Notes under the pieces: model-generated | The model's database searches: none | Seen by the model: only the letters and a program-made list of their open reading frames with translations | What the model was told of the DNA's origin: nothing | Program-made: the position numbers and the translations under genes | NCBI RefSeq assembly: GCF_004363245.1 | Contig: NZ_SNYV01000011.1 | Coordinates: forward strand, 868,001 to 932,000 | DNA from: Sphingobacterium yanglingense | GTDB lineage: Bacteria > Bacteroidota > Bacteroidia > Sphingobacteriales > Sphingobacteriaceae | DNA: 64,000 bases | Reading direction: 5' to 3' | Shown: positions 53,599 through 63,070 of the stretch, in pieces | How positions within the stretch are numbered: position 1 is the first letter of the stretch | Layout: the number at the start of each line of letters is the position of its first letter

Positions 53599-54219
53599 AT
53601 GCACATTGCAATCGTTGGAAATATTGGAGCTGGAAAGACGACATTGACTAAACTACTGGCTCAACACCTCAATTTTGAGCCTCAGTTTGAAACAGTAGAT
53701 GACAACCCCTACCTCGAAGACTTTTATAGTGATATGAAAAGGTGGGCTTTCAATTTGCAGATTTTCTTTTTAAACAGCCGCTTCCGTCATATTGTTGAGC
53801 TCCAAAGTAAAAGCATGAATATGATCCAAGATCGGACAATCTACGAAGATGCCTATATTTTTGCGGAGAACCTCTATGACATGGGATTGATGAGTGCACG
53901 TGACTTTGAAAACTACAGCAATATATTCCAGAGTATCATAGATTATATCAAACCGCCGGATCTTTTGATTTATCTAAAAGCTTCGGTGCCGACATTGGTC
54001 AATAATATACAGACCAGAGGCCGGGACTATGAATCAGGTATCCGTTTGGACTACCTATCGAAGCTGAACGATAAGTATGAAAAATGGATCAATAACTATA
54101 CTGAGGGAAAATTATTGGTTTTAGACAAAGACAACTTGGATTTTGCGAACAACCCCGAAGATCTTGGAACTATAATCCAAAAAATCGAAGCTGAACTTTA
54201 CGGTCTATTTAAAAAATAA
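53599..54219 (+). CDS. deoxynucleoside kinase
   Basis: 206 aa. The P-loop is GNIGAGKTTL (7-16), the substrate-binding acidic residue follows in QFETVDDNPYLEDFY, and the DRS-type motif is IQDRTIYEDAYIF. The late Arg-rich lid is QTRGRDYESGIRLDYL. It phosphorylates deoxynucleosides (dG/dA-type or broad) for nucleotide salvage; exact specificity cannot be read. The gene ends at a strong bidirectional terminator and starts 52 bases after trpS. Confidence 0.88.
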   Translation: MHIAIVGNIGAGKTTLTKLLAQHLNFEPQFETVDDNPYLEDFYSDMKRWAFNLQIFFLNSRFRHIVELQSKSMNMIQDRTIYEDAYIFAENLYDMGLMSARDFENYSNIFQSIIDYIKPPDLLIYLKASVPTLVNNIQTRGRDYESGIRLDYLSKLNDKYEKWINNYTEGKLLVLDKDNLDFANNPEDLGTIIQKIEAELYGLFKK

Positions 54220-54232
54220 CTATATTCCCAGA

Positions 54233-54275
54233 AAAAAAGGCTTTATTTATATTTTTTGTAAATAAAGCCTTTTTT
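54233..54275. terminator. bidirectional intrinsic terminator
   Basis: A perfect 17-bp stem (54233-54249 with 54259-54275, loop of 9) with A-run and T-run arms. It closes the mazG-trpS-kinase unit 13 bases after the kinase stop and separates it from the ABC-F leader. Confidence 0.9.
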
Positions 54276-54320
54276 CTGAAAGTGTATACTTCAAAGGCCA
54301 TCAAGATTTTTTCTAATACA

Positions 54321-54349
54321 TTGACATTAAAAAAGTTTTTTTACCTTTG
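54321..54349 (+). promoter_or_regulatory. promoter of the ABC-F gene
   Basis: TTGAC at 54321-54325 and the exact -7 box TACCTTTG at 54342-54349, with an 18-nt spacer after TTG. Transcription should start near 54354, giving a long leader of about 109 nt. Confidence 0.65.
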
Positions 54350-54376
54350 CCTATCTAACAAACAAAAACGCATTAT

Positions 54377-54462
54377 ATGTAAAATTGATTTCTTCTCTTT
54401 TTTAAACCACAACTACCCCATCAGGGGATCGGTTATTCTATTACAATACAAAAGAAGAAATC
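54377..54462 (+). promoter_or_regulatory. ABC-F leader with start-stop element and inverted repeat at the start codon
   Basis: Within the leader, ATGTAA at 54377-54382 is a start codon followed directly by a stop. GATTTCTTCT (54387-54396) is complementary to AGAAGAAATC (54453-54462), which abuts the ATG and contains the purine-rich ribosome-binding stretch. CCCC-ATCA-GGGG (54416-54427) forms a small inner hairpin. The layout resembles leaders of translation-stress-induced ABC-F genes, but this is inference. Confidence 0.5.
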
Positions 54463-56052
54463 ATGCTTATTTTACAAAATGTATCCTATACATTTCCGAA
54501 CAAATCTATTGCATTTGAAAATATTGGTTTTCACTTGGCTGCTCAAGAGAAAGTAGCGTTAGTGGGAAATAATGGAGTCGGAAAATCTACTTTATTACAC
54601 CTGATCAGTGGAGATATCTCCCCATCACATGGGCATATACAGGCCAATGGAAGCGTATACTTTGTACCTCAGGTATTTGGACAATACAACCATCTCACCG
54701 TAGCACAAGCTTTAGGCGTAGAGGCCAAACTCACTGCACTGGACAATATCCTCAAAGGCAGTATTGATGAAAGTGATTACCTAACGCTGGATGATGATTG
54801 GTCTATTGAAGAGCGCTGTCAGCAAGCACTTAACGCTTGGGGATTAGAAGATATTGCTTTAAGAGCTTCTATCGAGAAGCTGAGTGGCGGGCAGAAAACC
54901 AAAGTATTCCTCGCCGGTATCGCTATTCACGATCCACAGCTTGTGCTTCTTGACGAGCCATCCAACCACCTGGATGCATCAAGCCGGGAAAAATTGTACA
55001 GCTATATCGCACAGAGCAACAAAACAATGCTTATCGTGAGCCACGACCGACAGTTGCTCGACCTTTTGGACATCACCTTTGAAATGACACCGCATGGCAT
55101 AAACCGCTATGGAGGCAACTATGAGTTTTTCCTTGAACAGAAGAATCTACAATTAAGTGCATTGGTTGACGACATTGGCGCCAAAGAAAAGGAAATACGC
55201 AAAGCAAAGCTTAAGGAACGAGAAACCGCCGAGCGTCAAAACCGGCAGGATTCAAGAGGTCAACGAAAGCAGGAGAAAGAAGGCGTGGCACGCATCATGA
55301 TGAATACCCTCAAAAATAAAGCGGAAAATAGTACTTCGAAGCTTAAAGCGGTGCATCAATCAAAAATTACCGATCTGAACAAAGACCTCACGACATTGCG
55401 TTCTTCTGTCCCGGACTTGGATAAAATGAAATTTGACTTTCAAAATATGCGTGTCCATGAGGGCAAGACGCAGTTCGAAGCAAAAGACATACAGGTCATA
55501 AAGAATGACGGAACTCCACTGTGGCCCACTCCCATTAGTATACTTATACGAGGAGGTCAACGTATCGCCATACAGGGAGACAATGGCAGTGGTAAGACCA
55601 CACTCTTGAAAATAATCTTGAAACAGACGACACCACAAGAGGGAAAATGCTTCTCCGCTTTTGAACATGCCGTTTATGTAGATCAAGAATATGCCCTGTT
55701 GGACAACAAATTAACACTATTCGAACAAGCACAGCTCTTTAATGATTCAGGCCTCCAACCTGCGGAGATCAACACCCGTCTAAAGCGGTTTCTATTCCAA
55801 CCGGACGACTGGAATAAATCCGTTAGTGTGTTGAGCGGAGGTGAACGGCTACGCCTTACACTCTGTTGTCTCACGGTCTCTCCAAACGCGCCGGATCTGA
55901 TTATTTTGGACGAACCTACGAATAACCTGGATCTTCAAAATGTGCGCATATTGACGCATGCAATCAATTCATATGAAGGCACTTTGATTGTCGTATCACA
56001 TGATGCTACTTTTCTGGAAGAAATTGGTATTAAGGACTTTATAAAGCTCTAA
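54463..56052 (+). CDS. ABC-F family ATPase
   Basis: 529 aa, two ATPase domains in one chain and no membrane segment, as in ABC-F proteins that act on the ribosome. First domain: Walker A GNNGVGKST (35-43), signature LSGGQ (about 141), Walker B VLLDEPSNHLD. A charged linker (about 230-310, ERETAERQNRQDSRGQRKQE) corresponds to the P-site tRNA interaction motif. Second domain: GDNGSGKTT (about 372), LSGGERLRL and LIILDEPTNNLD. It could relieve stalled ribosomes or protect them from antibiotics; the sequence alone cannot tell which. It has its own promoter and a long structured leader. Confidence 0.9.
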   Translation: MLILQNVSYTFPNKSIAFENIGFHLAAQEKVALVGNNGVGKSTLLHLISGDISPSHGHIQANGSVYFVPQVFGQYNHLTVAQALGVEAKLTALDNILKGSIDESDYLTLDDDWSIEERCQQALNAWGLEDIALRASIEKLSGGQKTKVFLAGIAIHDPQLVLLDEPSNHLDASSREKLYSYIAQSNKTMLIVSHDRQLLDLLDITFEMTPHGINRYGGNYEFFLEQKNLQLSALVDDIGAKEKEIRKAKLKERETAERQNRQDSRGQRKQEKEGVARIMMNTLKNKAENSTSKLKAVHQSKITDLNKDLTTLRSSVPDLDKMKFDFQNMRVHEGKTQFEAKDIQVIKNDGTPLWPTPISILIRGGQRIAIQGDNGSGKTTLLKIILKQTTPQEGKCFSAFEHAVYVDQEYALLDNKLTLFEQAQLFNDSGLQPAEINTRLKRFLFQPDDWNKSVSVLSGGERLRLTLCCLTVSPNAPDLIILDEPTNNLDLQNVRILTHAINSYEGTLIVVSHDATFLEEIGIKDFIKL

Positions 56053-56158
56053 AAAGCTAGAAATTCGGGGATGTGGAAATCTATAAAAATGTGCAAAACC
56101 TAGATTTAAATTCTGTCTTTAATTGTTTATTTTCGTACGAACTAATACTACAAGGTGA

Positions 56159-59100
56159 ATGGAGCTAACTAAGCTTGAAATCAAAGGTTTTAAAAGTTTT
56201 GGTGATAAAATCACAATAAATTTTAACGAGGGAGTTACGGCTATCGTCGGTCCGAATGGTTGCGGAAAATCCAATGTGGTAGATGCTATCCGTTGGGTAT
56301 TGGGTGAACAGAGTACAAAGACCTTGCGTTCGGAAAAGATGGAGAATATCATCTTCAACGGAACGAAGACGCGAAAGCCAGCCAATCTAGCTGAGGTATC
56401 ATTGACTTTTAACAATAATAAGAGTGTGTTGCCGACCGAATTCACCACGGTGACGATCACGCGCAAACTGTACAGAACAGGAGAAAGTGAATACAGACTC
56501 AATGATGTAAAATGCCGGCTCAAGGATATTACAGATTTATTTCTGGATACAGGTATCGGTGCAGACACCTACTCTATTATTGAGTTGAAAATGATTGACG
56601 AAATTATCGCCAATAAAGATAACTCTAGGAGAAACCTATTCGAAGAGGCTTCTGGGATATCCAAGTACAAAGTCCGGAAGAAACAAACACTGAACAAGCT
56701 CAAGGAAACCGAGGCGGATCTATCCCGTGTCGATGACTTGCTATATGAAATCACGAAGAATCTAAAGACCTTAGAAACACAAGCGAAAAAGGCGGATAAA
56801 TACTTTTTACTGAAAGAGGAATACAAAAAGGCAAGTGTCGGATTAGCGTACTATCGCTTGGATAGCTTTAGCTCAGACCTAAGCACACTAGGTGAAAAGG
56901 AAAAGGAGCTAACACAATCCCTACAGACTACCCTCGAGCAGATTGACAGTAAGGAGAAGGAACTTCGTACAGGTCGTGAAGAAATATTAGTAAAGGAGAA
57001 AAGTCTCTCTACCCAACAAAAAACGACTCACGAATTTCAAAACAAAATCCGGATATACGAATCGGAGAAAAAAATAAAGAACGAGCGTCTCCATCACTTA
57101 CAAGAGCGGGACGCACGAATCCAAACGGAACAAAATCTGGACAAACAGCAACTCAGCCATGTCGATTCTACCTTAAAAAGACTACATGAGGAGATTTATG
57201 AAGAGCAGGCCAAGTTAGATGTTTATCAGGATGCGATACAGAAGAATAAAACGGAGGTTGAAGAACTAAGAGGTCAACAACAAACCGCAAAAAGTAAGCT
57301 AGACCGTTTTGCTGCTGAAAACAATGAACTGCAAAATAAGATCTATAAGGTCGAAAAAGATATTGCCGTCTTTAATATTCAAAAGGAATCGCTTGAACAA
57401 GAATCCTTGCGTAATATCACGGATGCGAGTAGCAAAGCAGAGGAGTTAAATCAATTTAACCTAGCTGTTGATGATCTACAATCAAAGGTAGACGCGCAAC
57501 AGGGGTTGTACGAGCAGGCCTTAGAGCTTGAAAACGAACTCAACGGTAAAATCCAGGTTGCGGAAACGAAGCTTGCACAAGCAAAAGACGAGCTCAGCAA
57601 AGAGTCTCGTCTGGTAGATGCCAAGCAAAATGAGTATAACCTTACAAAGTCGCTGGTGGATAATCTCGAAGGTTTCCCGGAGTCGATCAAGTTCTTGCGT
57701 AAAAATGCGGGATGGAGTAAGTCTTACCCCCTATTTTCGGATATCCTTTTCTGTCAGGAAGAATACCGGGTTGCGATTGAAAACTACCTAGAATCGGTAA
57801 TGAACCACTATGTAGTCGACACGCAACAAGATGCGATACAAGCGATTAATCTTTTGAGCGATGCCGCGCGCGGACGGGCCAACTTTTTTGTTCTGGATGC
57901 AGTGTTGCAACCTCTCGAGCAAGCGACCGCTACAGTGCCGAGTGGCATGGTGTCTGCAATGGAAGTTATTAAAGTAGATAAGAAGTATGAAAAGCTTTGT
58001 CTAGAATTACTGAAGAATGTCTATCTCCTCCATGCGGACGATCCTAAGTCTATAGAGACAGCATTACCAACTGCAGATGCCGTTATCTTACATCATGAAG
58101 GTAAATTTAATAAACATAAATTAGGCTTAAGCGGTGGTTCGGTTGGTCTTTTTGAAGGTAAGCGTATCGGTCGTGCAAAAAACCTCGAAAACCTAGCGAA
58201 AGAAATCAAAACACTCAATGCGCACATAGCCGAGTTACTAGAGGTCGAGGAAGAGCAAATCGAACTCATCGCGTCTTTAAAGCGACAGTCGCAGAAAGAA
58301 GTAATCGATGAGCTCCGTATTCAGTTGGCACGCCTACAAAATGAGTGGACCTCTGTAAAGACAAAGCAAGAACAATATCAAGCATTCTTAGCTAATTCGC
58401 AGAATAGAAAGGCTGACATAGAATCCCGTCTGGCACAAATCGCGGAGGATCTCAACAAAGCCGAGCCTGAATTGAAGATATTGAAAGTCGAAAGTGAAGA
58501 ACGCCAAAAGCAAGGCTTAGACTTACAGGCTGCATTCAATGATTTAAATGATTTCCTAACCGAACGATCGGCGGAATACAACCAGGAAAACATTCGTCTG
58601 CACCAACAGCAGAATAAGTTGTCGGGCGTTCAAAAAGACCTGGAATATCGGGAAAGTCAAAAGGAAGCGTTGGAAGAACGTATCAATAAGAATACGGCCG
58701 AGCAAGAGCAAATAAAGGTAGACATGAAAGATGCGCTGACCTTTACAGACAGTAATGATGATGATTTGAAGGGGCTTTACGAACAAAAAGAATCCTTGGA
58801 AAAGGCTTTACATGAAATGGAAGAAGTCTTCTACTCTTTCCGTAAGCACCTTAATGACCTTGAAGAGGAAGTAAGTAACCTACGTAAAGCCAAGGATCAA
58901 TATGATTTCTTAATTACGGAGATAAAGGACAAAAAGACGACCCTCCAGATTGACCTTAACAGCCTTAAGGAACGTCTTTCTGTAGAGTTTAATATTGATA
59001 TCAAAGAGCTCCTTGAAGGGGAAATGCCAGAGATTGAACAATCACATGAGGAGCTCGGCTCCCTATGTACTCGTTTGAAAAAACAGCTGGACGAATACGG

Positions 59101-59701
59101 AAGTATAAACCCTATGGCTAAAGAGGCTTATGATGAGATTACAGAACGCTTTAATTTCATTACGAAAGAAAAGAATGACTTGGTAGCAGCTAAAGACTCT
59201 TTGCTATCTACTATTCAGGAAATAGATGATAGTGCCAATGATAAGTTTATGAATGCCTTTACTTCGGTACGCGAAAACTTTATCCGTGTATTCCGCTCAT
59301 TATTCAACGAAGAAGATAGTTGTGACCTTATTCTTAGTGACCCTAAGAACCCGTTGGAATCAGACATTGATATTGTGGCCCGTCCAAAAGGAAAACGCCC
59401 ACTATCAATCAATCAACTATCAGGTGGAGAGAAAACGCTAACTTCTACGGCCTTACTATTCTCCCTATACCTCTTGAAGCCTGCACCATTCTGTATCTTC
59501 GATGAGGTAGATGCCCCATTGGATGACACGAATATCGACAAGTTCAACAAAATCATACGCGAGTTCTCCAATCAATCCCAGTTTATCGTGGTTTCCCACA
59601 ATAAACGTACAATAGCAAGTACCGACATTATCTACGGTGTCACGATGGTAGAACAAGGGATATCCCGCGTAGTACCTGTCGACCTAAGAGACGTAGCGTA
59701 G
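56159..59701 (+). CDS. smc: chromosome segregation protein SMC
   Basis: 1180 aa, normal for bacterial SMC. Walker A GPNGCGKSN (31-39) and the Q-loop region lie in the N-terminal head. A long coiled coil runs from about 170 to 500, the hinge is about 510-670 (PLFSDILFCQEEYRVAIENY and AARGRANFFVLDAV), a second coiled coil runs to about 1010, and the C-terminal head carries signature LSGGEKTLT and Walker B FCIFDEVDAPLDD. It compacts and segregates the chromosome with ScpA/ScpB, whose genes are not in this window. A TATTTTCG box at 56128-56135 is a near match to the -7 consensus. Confidence 0.97.
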   Translation: MELTKLEIKGFKSFGDKITINFNEGVTAIVGPNGCGKSNVVDAIRWVLGEQSTKTLRSEKMENIIFNGTKTRKPANLAEVSLTFNNNKSVLPTEFTTVTITRKLYRTGESEYRLNDVKCRLKDITDLFLDTGIGADTYSIIELKMIDEIIANKDNSRRNLFEEASGISKYKVRKKQTLNKLKETEADLSRVDDLLYEITKNLKTLETQAKKADKYFLLKEEYKKASVGLAYYRLDSFSSDLSTLGEKEKELTQSLQTTLEQIDSKEKELRTGREEILVKEKSLSTQQKTTHEFQNKIRIYESEKKIKNERLHHLQERDARIQTEQNLDKQQLSHVDSTLKRLHEEIYEEQAKLDVYQDAIQKNKTEVEELRGQQQTAKSKLDRFAAENNELQNKIYKVEKDIAVFNIQKESLEQESLRNITDASSKAEELNQFNLAVDDLQSKVDAQQGLYEQALELENELNGKIQVAETKLAQAKDELSKESRLVDAKQNEYNLTKSLVDNLEGFPESIKFLRKNAGWSKSYPLFSDILFCQEEYRVAIENYLESVMNHYVVDTQQDAIQAINLLSDAARGRANFFVLDAVLQPLEQATATVPSGMVSAMEVIKVDKKYEKLCLELLKNVYLLHADDPKSIETALPTADAVILHHEGKFNKHKLGLSGGSVGLFEGKRIGRAKNLENLAKEIKTLNAHIAELLEVEEEQIELIASLKRQSQKEVIDELRIQLARLQNEWTSVKTKQEQYQAFLANSQNRKADIESRLAQIAEDLNKAEPELKILKVESEERQKQGLDLQAAFNDLNDFLTERSAEYNQENIRLHQQQNKLSGVQKDLEYRESQKEALEERINKNTAEQEQIKVDMKDALTFTDSNDDDLKGLYEQKESLEKALHEMEEVFYSFRKHLNDLEEEVSNLRKAKDQYDFLITEIKDKKTTLQIDLNSLKERLSVEFNIDIKELLEGEMPEIEQSHEELGSLCTRLKKQLDEYGSINPMAKEAYDEITERFNFITKEKNDLVAAKDSLLSTIQEIDDSANDKFMNAFTSVRENFIRVFRSLFNEEDSCDLILSDPKNPLESDIDIVARPKGKRPLSINQLSGGEKTLTSTALLFSLYLLKPAPFCIFDEVDAPLDDTNIDKFNKIIREFSNQSQFIVVSHNKRTIASTDIIYGVTMVEQGISRVVPVDLRDVA

Positions 59702-59728
59702 TTCTGCTCCAATCGGATAAAACATATG

Positions 59729-59764
59729 TCCCGGCGCCTTCCTAAGGCTGTCGGGATTTTTTTT
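59729..59764 (+). terminator. smc terminator
   Basis: An imperfect hairpin (TCCCG at 59729-59733 with CGGGA at 59752-59756, inner GCCTT/AAGGC) followed by eight T, starting 28 bases after the smc stop. Confidence 0.85.
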
Positions 59765-59817
59765 GCAAACTTTTCAAAGTTCCATACGTTCTATTCCTAT
59801 AACAATAGATACAAGCT

Positions 59818-60111
59818 ATGGATAAATTAAAGAAATTCGAGTTGATGGAAAAAATAACACGGGAGCTGGAAGATTTACGCAATAGTCAACAAGCCGTGTT
59901 GGAGAAAATCGGAAAAATCGAAGTCGACAACATCGAACTTGGAGACAAAATGATCGAATCCAAAGTGCCGGACATCTATCAGCGGACAGCGCAAAACGCT
60001 GATGCTATCCGTGAAATCCTAGAGGATTTCCAGCAAAAAACAGAAGAGTTCGGAGATAAAAACAATGTGGACAAGCTTAAAGAGCAAGATGCCATAAACA
60101 AGCTTAAATAA
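59818..60111 (+). CDS. small coiled-coil protein, unknown
   Basis: 97 aa, highly charged, and heptad-rich over most of its length (KITRELEDLRNSQQAVLEKI, then QQKTEEFGDKNNVDKLKEQD). No signal or membrane segment. It is predicted to be a long helix that dimerises. It lies 54 bases beyond the smc terminator and ends at its own hairpin, so it is an independent small gene. Function unknown; similar short coiled-coil genes often follow smc in this order of bacteria, which is an impression and not checked. Confidence 0.65.
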   Translation: MDKLKKFELMEKITRELEDLRNSQQAVLEKIGKIEVDNIELGDKMIESKVPDIYQRTAQNADAIREILEDFQQKTEEFGDKNNVDKLKEQDAINKLK

Positions 60112-60117
60112 CGCAAA

Positions 60118-60148
60118 GAGGGCGATTTTCATAGTAGAAATCGCCCTC
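60118..60148. terminator. hairpin between convergent genes
   Basis: A perfect 11-bp stem (60118-60128 with 60138-60148, loop of 9) between the stops of the coiled-coil gene and the convergent M13 gene. Both sides have only weak T tracts; it probably serves both genes. Confidence 0.7.
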
Positions 60149-60179
60149 CTTATTACTTCCTTAGTTAGGAAAATAGAAC

Positions 60180-62183
60180 TTACCAGATAACAATACGTTT
60201 GTCTTTAGGAACATACATTTTGTCTCCTGCTTTGGTACCCCAAGCGTCGTGAAAACCATCCAAGTTAATGATTGGTCCAAATGCACGATACTGCGCTGGA
60301 GAATGAGGATCGGTTTTTACTTGATTGACTACAAATTCATCCGTTGTCTTGGTACGCCAGATCGTAGCCCAAGATAAGAAAAAGCGTTGCTCTGGTGTGA
60401 AGCCGTCGATTTTACCCGGATTGCCTTTATCCTTAAGATACATTTTCATGGCATCAAAAGCTACAGATGAACCTCCCAAATCTCCAATATTCTCACCCAG
60501 TGTAAATCTACCATTGACAAATACTCCCGGTACAGGCTCATAAGACTCAAACTGAGCTACCAATGCATTTGCTGCAGCATCAAATTTGGCCTTATCGTCT
60601 GCAGTCCACCAGTTGTTTAAGTTACCATTACCGTCATATTGAGAACCTGAATCGTCAAAGCCATGAGATAATTCGTGGCCTATAACCGCACCTATACCAC
60701 CAAAATTAACAGCAGCGTCAGCTTTATAATCGTAGAATGGCCGTTGAAGAATAGCTGCAGGGAATACGATTTCATTATACAATGGGCTATAATACGCATT
60801 CACTGTCTGTGGGCTCATACCCCATTCCGTTTTATCAACCGGTTTACCTTGCTTCGCTAAGTTCTGCTCAAAAGCCCAAATGTGAATATTCCGAATATTG
60901 TCAGGAAGTGAGCTTCCAACACTCAATTTAGAATAGTCTTTCCATTTGTCTGGATAACCGATCTTGACATTGAATTTGGCTAACTTTTCTAAAGCTTTTT
61001 CCTTTGTAACCGGAGACATCCAAGCTAGATTATTGATATGTACTTCAAACGATTTGATCAAGTAGCTAACAAGCTCTTCGCAGGCTGCCTTTGCATCCTC
61101 TGGGAAGTGTTCCTTTACGTAAAGCTTACCTAACAGTTCTCCAACAGTTTCGTTCACAAATTCTAAACCTCTTTTATCCAAAGTCCGTTGCTCTTTCTGC
61201 CCTTTCAATTTACGGCCGAAGAAATCGAATGCCAACTCATCAAGTTCTTGCGTCAAATAACCGGTAGCATCATTCATAACATGAAACTTCAGATACTCTT
61301 TAATGATGGGAACATTTTTCTGGTTAACTATTTTATCTAGATTTTGAAAGTAGTTCAATTCGCCAATGATAACCGTATCGGCTTTAAATCCCATCTTGGC
61401 CAAATAGTCTGCTACATCAACATTCTTTACCATCTTCCCTAAATCTTTGACCGCAACAGGGTTGTAACGCTTTTGAGCATCGCGAGACTCCTCGATGGTT
61501 TTCAAATAAGAAGCAATGGATTTCTCAAAAGCTACAATTTTTGGTCCCTTCAAATCGCGCGTAAGCTGTCCTGTCTTGGCATATAAAGCCGAAATATAGT
61601 TAGAATAATCCCCTAGCGTCTGTGTATTCTTTTCATCTACCTTTTGATAATAGGAACGGCCAAGACCTAACCCACCTCCTCCTAAATAAACGGCATTGGC
61701 ACTAGAATTCTTCATATGAGCGCTTACATAGCCCCCATAAAAAGGATTTCCACCTTCTTTACCATACGTCGAGAAATAAGCTGTTAAGTCTTTTAGATCT
61801 TTGATCTCATCGATTCGCTTAAGTTGCTCTTGAATGGGTTGTAACCCTTGCTTATTACGCGTATCAAAGTCTATAAAAGACTTGTAAAGATCTGCGATTT
61901 TCTGTCCATCACTTCCTTTTTCAAAGTGTGAATTCAACGAGCCTTTTAAAATATTCAATACAGCTACATCTGTATTTTCGCGCAATTCGTCAAATGATCC
62001 CCAACGGGCTTTGTCAGATGGGATCTCGACCGATTTCATCCAATTCCCATTGACATAGTTGTAAAAATCATCCTGAGGTCTGACATTCTTGTCCATCAGA
62101 GATAGGTCTATAGCTTGATGCTGCTGCGCAAATGTCGTAGTAGCACTCGCTAAAACCGCTGTAAGTACAATTAGCTTGTTCAT
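60180..62183 (-). CDS. M13-family zinc metallopeptidase (neprilysin-like, PepO)
   Basis: 667 aa with a signal peptide (about 1-19, ATTTFAQ). The M13 layout is complete: N-terminal domain from SLMDKNVRPQDDFYNYVNGN, the substrate-binding NAYYSP (462-467), zinc motif HELSH (503-507), and third ligand E564 in GENIGDLGG. It ends with Trp (RIVIW), as M13 enzymes usually do. It cleaves short peptides on the amino side of hydrophobic residues and probably works in the periplasm. Lone gene; its start faces the gene at 62413. Confidence 0.93.
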   Translation of the reverse strand: MNKLIVLTAVLASATTTFAQQHQAIDLSLMDKNVRPQDDFYNYVNGNWMKSVEIPSDKARWGSFDELRENTDVAVLNILKGSLNSHFEKGSDGQKIADLYKSFIDFDTRNKQGLQPIQEQLKRIDEIKDLKDLTAYFSTYGKEGGNPFYGGYVSAHMKNSSANAVYLGGGGLGLGRSYYQKVDEKNTQTLGDYSNYISALYAKTGQLTRDLKGPKIVAFEKSIASYLKTIEESRDAQKRYNPVAVKDLGKMVKNVDVADYLAKMGFKADTVIIGELNYFQNLDKIVNQKNVPIIKEYLKFHVMNDATGYLTQELDELAFDFFGRKLKGQKEQRTLDKRGLEFVNETVGELLGKLYVKEHFPEDAKAACEELVSYLIKSFEVHINNLAWMSPVTKEKALEKLAKFNVKIGYPDKWKDYSKLSVGSSLPDNIRNIHIWAFEQNLAKQGKPVDKTEWGMSPQTVNAYYSPLYNEIVFPAAILQRPFYDYKADAAVNFGGIGAVIGHELSHGFDDSGSQYDGNGNLNNWWTADDKAKFDAAANALVAQFESYEPVPGVFVNGRFTLGENIGDLGGSSVAFDAMKMYLKDKGNPGKIDGFTPEQRFFLSWATIWRTKTTDEFVVNQVKTDPHSPAQYRAFGPIINLDGFHDAWGTKAGDKMYVPKDKRIVIW

Positions 62184-62324
62184 TATGTATTTAATTTATC
62201 TTATTAAGAGCGTACCCCAGTGAATCAGAATAACACTCCCTATTTAACTATCACAGATATACAGAAATTATACCGACCAACGAAAGTGTTTGCAAGTATC
62301 CGAATAATACCGGATTCTGTTCGT

Positions 62325-62332
62325 TACATTTG
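62325..62332 (+). promoter_or_regulatory. -7 box TACATTTG upstream of the YgjP-like gene
   Basis: An exact TAnnTTTG match; no well-placed -33 element was found. Transcription would begin near 62337, 76 nt before the ATG at 62413. Confidence 0.4.
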
Positions 62333-62412
62333 TATAAGGTATACCCGTGATGGGTTTATATCTATGCAAACATAATAAATCATCAGTAGATTATTAGGTA
62401 ACTATTTTAAAT

Positions 62413-63069
62413 ATGTACATAGAAATTGAAGGTAAAACCTATTACATCAGTATAAGGGACTCCGAAAAAAAAGTTACCGTTATTGGTCAAAAAGATGGCA
62501 CTGTACAACTCGCTGTAGCCGCACAGCTATCAGAGGGAGAATTGATTACCTATCTCAAAAGTACGTCATTCCAAAAATCAATAAAATCAGAGCAGCCTTC
62601 TAAATTGGAAGCGGCGGCAACGATAGCGATGTTCGACACTACATTTACGCTAATAATCCAAAAAGAATTATTAACGCCCTATATCGCTGGAAAATCCCTC
62701 TACACAAACCTTAATCCGAAGAGCAAAGCTGCACAGAATAGTCTCCTTGAACAGATTTTAATGCAGGAATTAAAACAGCAAATAGGTTTCTGGGAAGAAA
62801 AATTAGGGGTATTAATCGACAATATTAATATCCGTAAATTAAAAACAAATTTCCATACGGTTTGTAGTAACAGTAGTCGTTTGACCTTTGATAAAAATCT
62901 TATTTACAGATCAAGAGAGTTTCTAGCCTACCTATGTGCTGTTGCAGTTTTTGACTATATACAAATGGAAGAATCAATACGGGAACAACTGGCTAATCAA
63001 TACATAAAAGATTGGAAGCATCATCAAAAGGTATTCCTTTATGAACTAACACAGCACGTAAATAGATAA
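62413..63069 (+). CDS. YgjP/SprT-like protein with lost catalytic residues
   Basis: 218 aa, cytoplasmic. By eye the whole chain follows the YgjP (DUF45) metallopeptidase pattern: an N-terminal 'x-R-x-S-x-R-x-x-x-x-x-I-x-x-D-G-x-V' sheet (YISIRDSEKKVTVIGQKDGT), a helical linker, then RKLKTNFHTVCSNSSRLTFD and LAYLCAVAVFDYI, where active members have 'RWGSCSxxGxLxLN' and 'VVVHELAHL'. The HExxH motif reads AVAVFDYI (176-183) and WGSC reads FHTV (147-150), so zinc catalysis is not expected. The next gene starts two bases after the stop, so the two are co-transcribed. Confidence 0.6.
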   Translation: MYIEIEGKTYYISIRDSEKKVTVIGQKDGTVQLAVAAQLSEGELITYLKSTSFQKSIKSEQPSKLEAAATIAMFDTTFTLIIQKELLTPYIAGKSLYTNLNPKSKAAQNSLLEQILMQELKQQIGFWEEKLGVLIDNINIRKLKTNFHTVCSNSSRLTFDKNLIYRSREFLAYLCAVAVFDYIQMEESIREQLANQYIKDWKHHQKVFLYELTQHVNR

Positions 63070-63070
63070 T

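Noticed and set aside
54282..54518. 78-aa frame overlapping the ABC-F start
   Set aside because: It begins before the promoter of the ABC-F gene and overlaps its coding start in another frame; no signal supports it.
56119..56568. 149-aa frame antisense to smc
   Set aside because: It mirrors the conserved SMC head; Ser/Leu-rich shadow translation.
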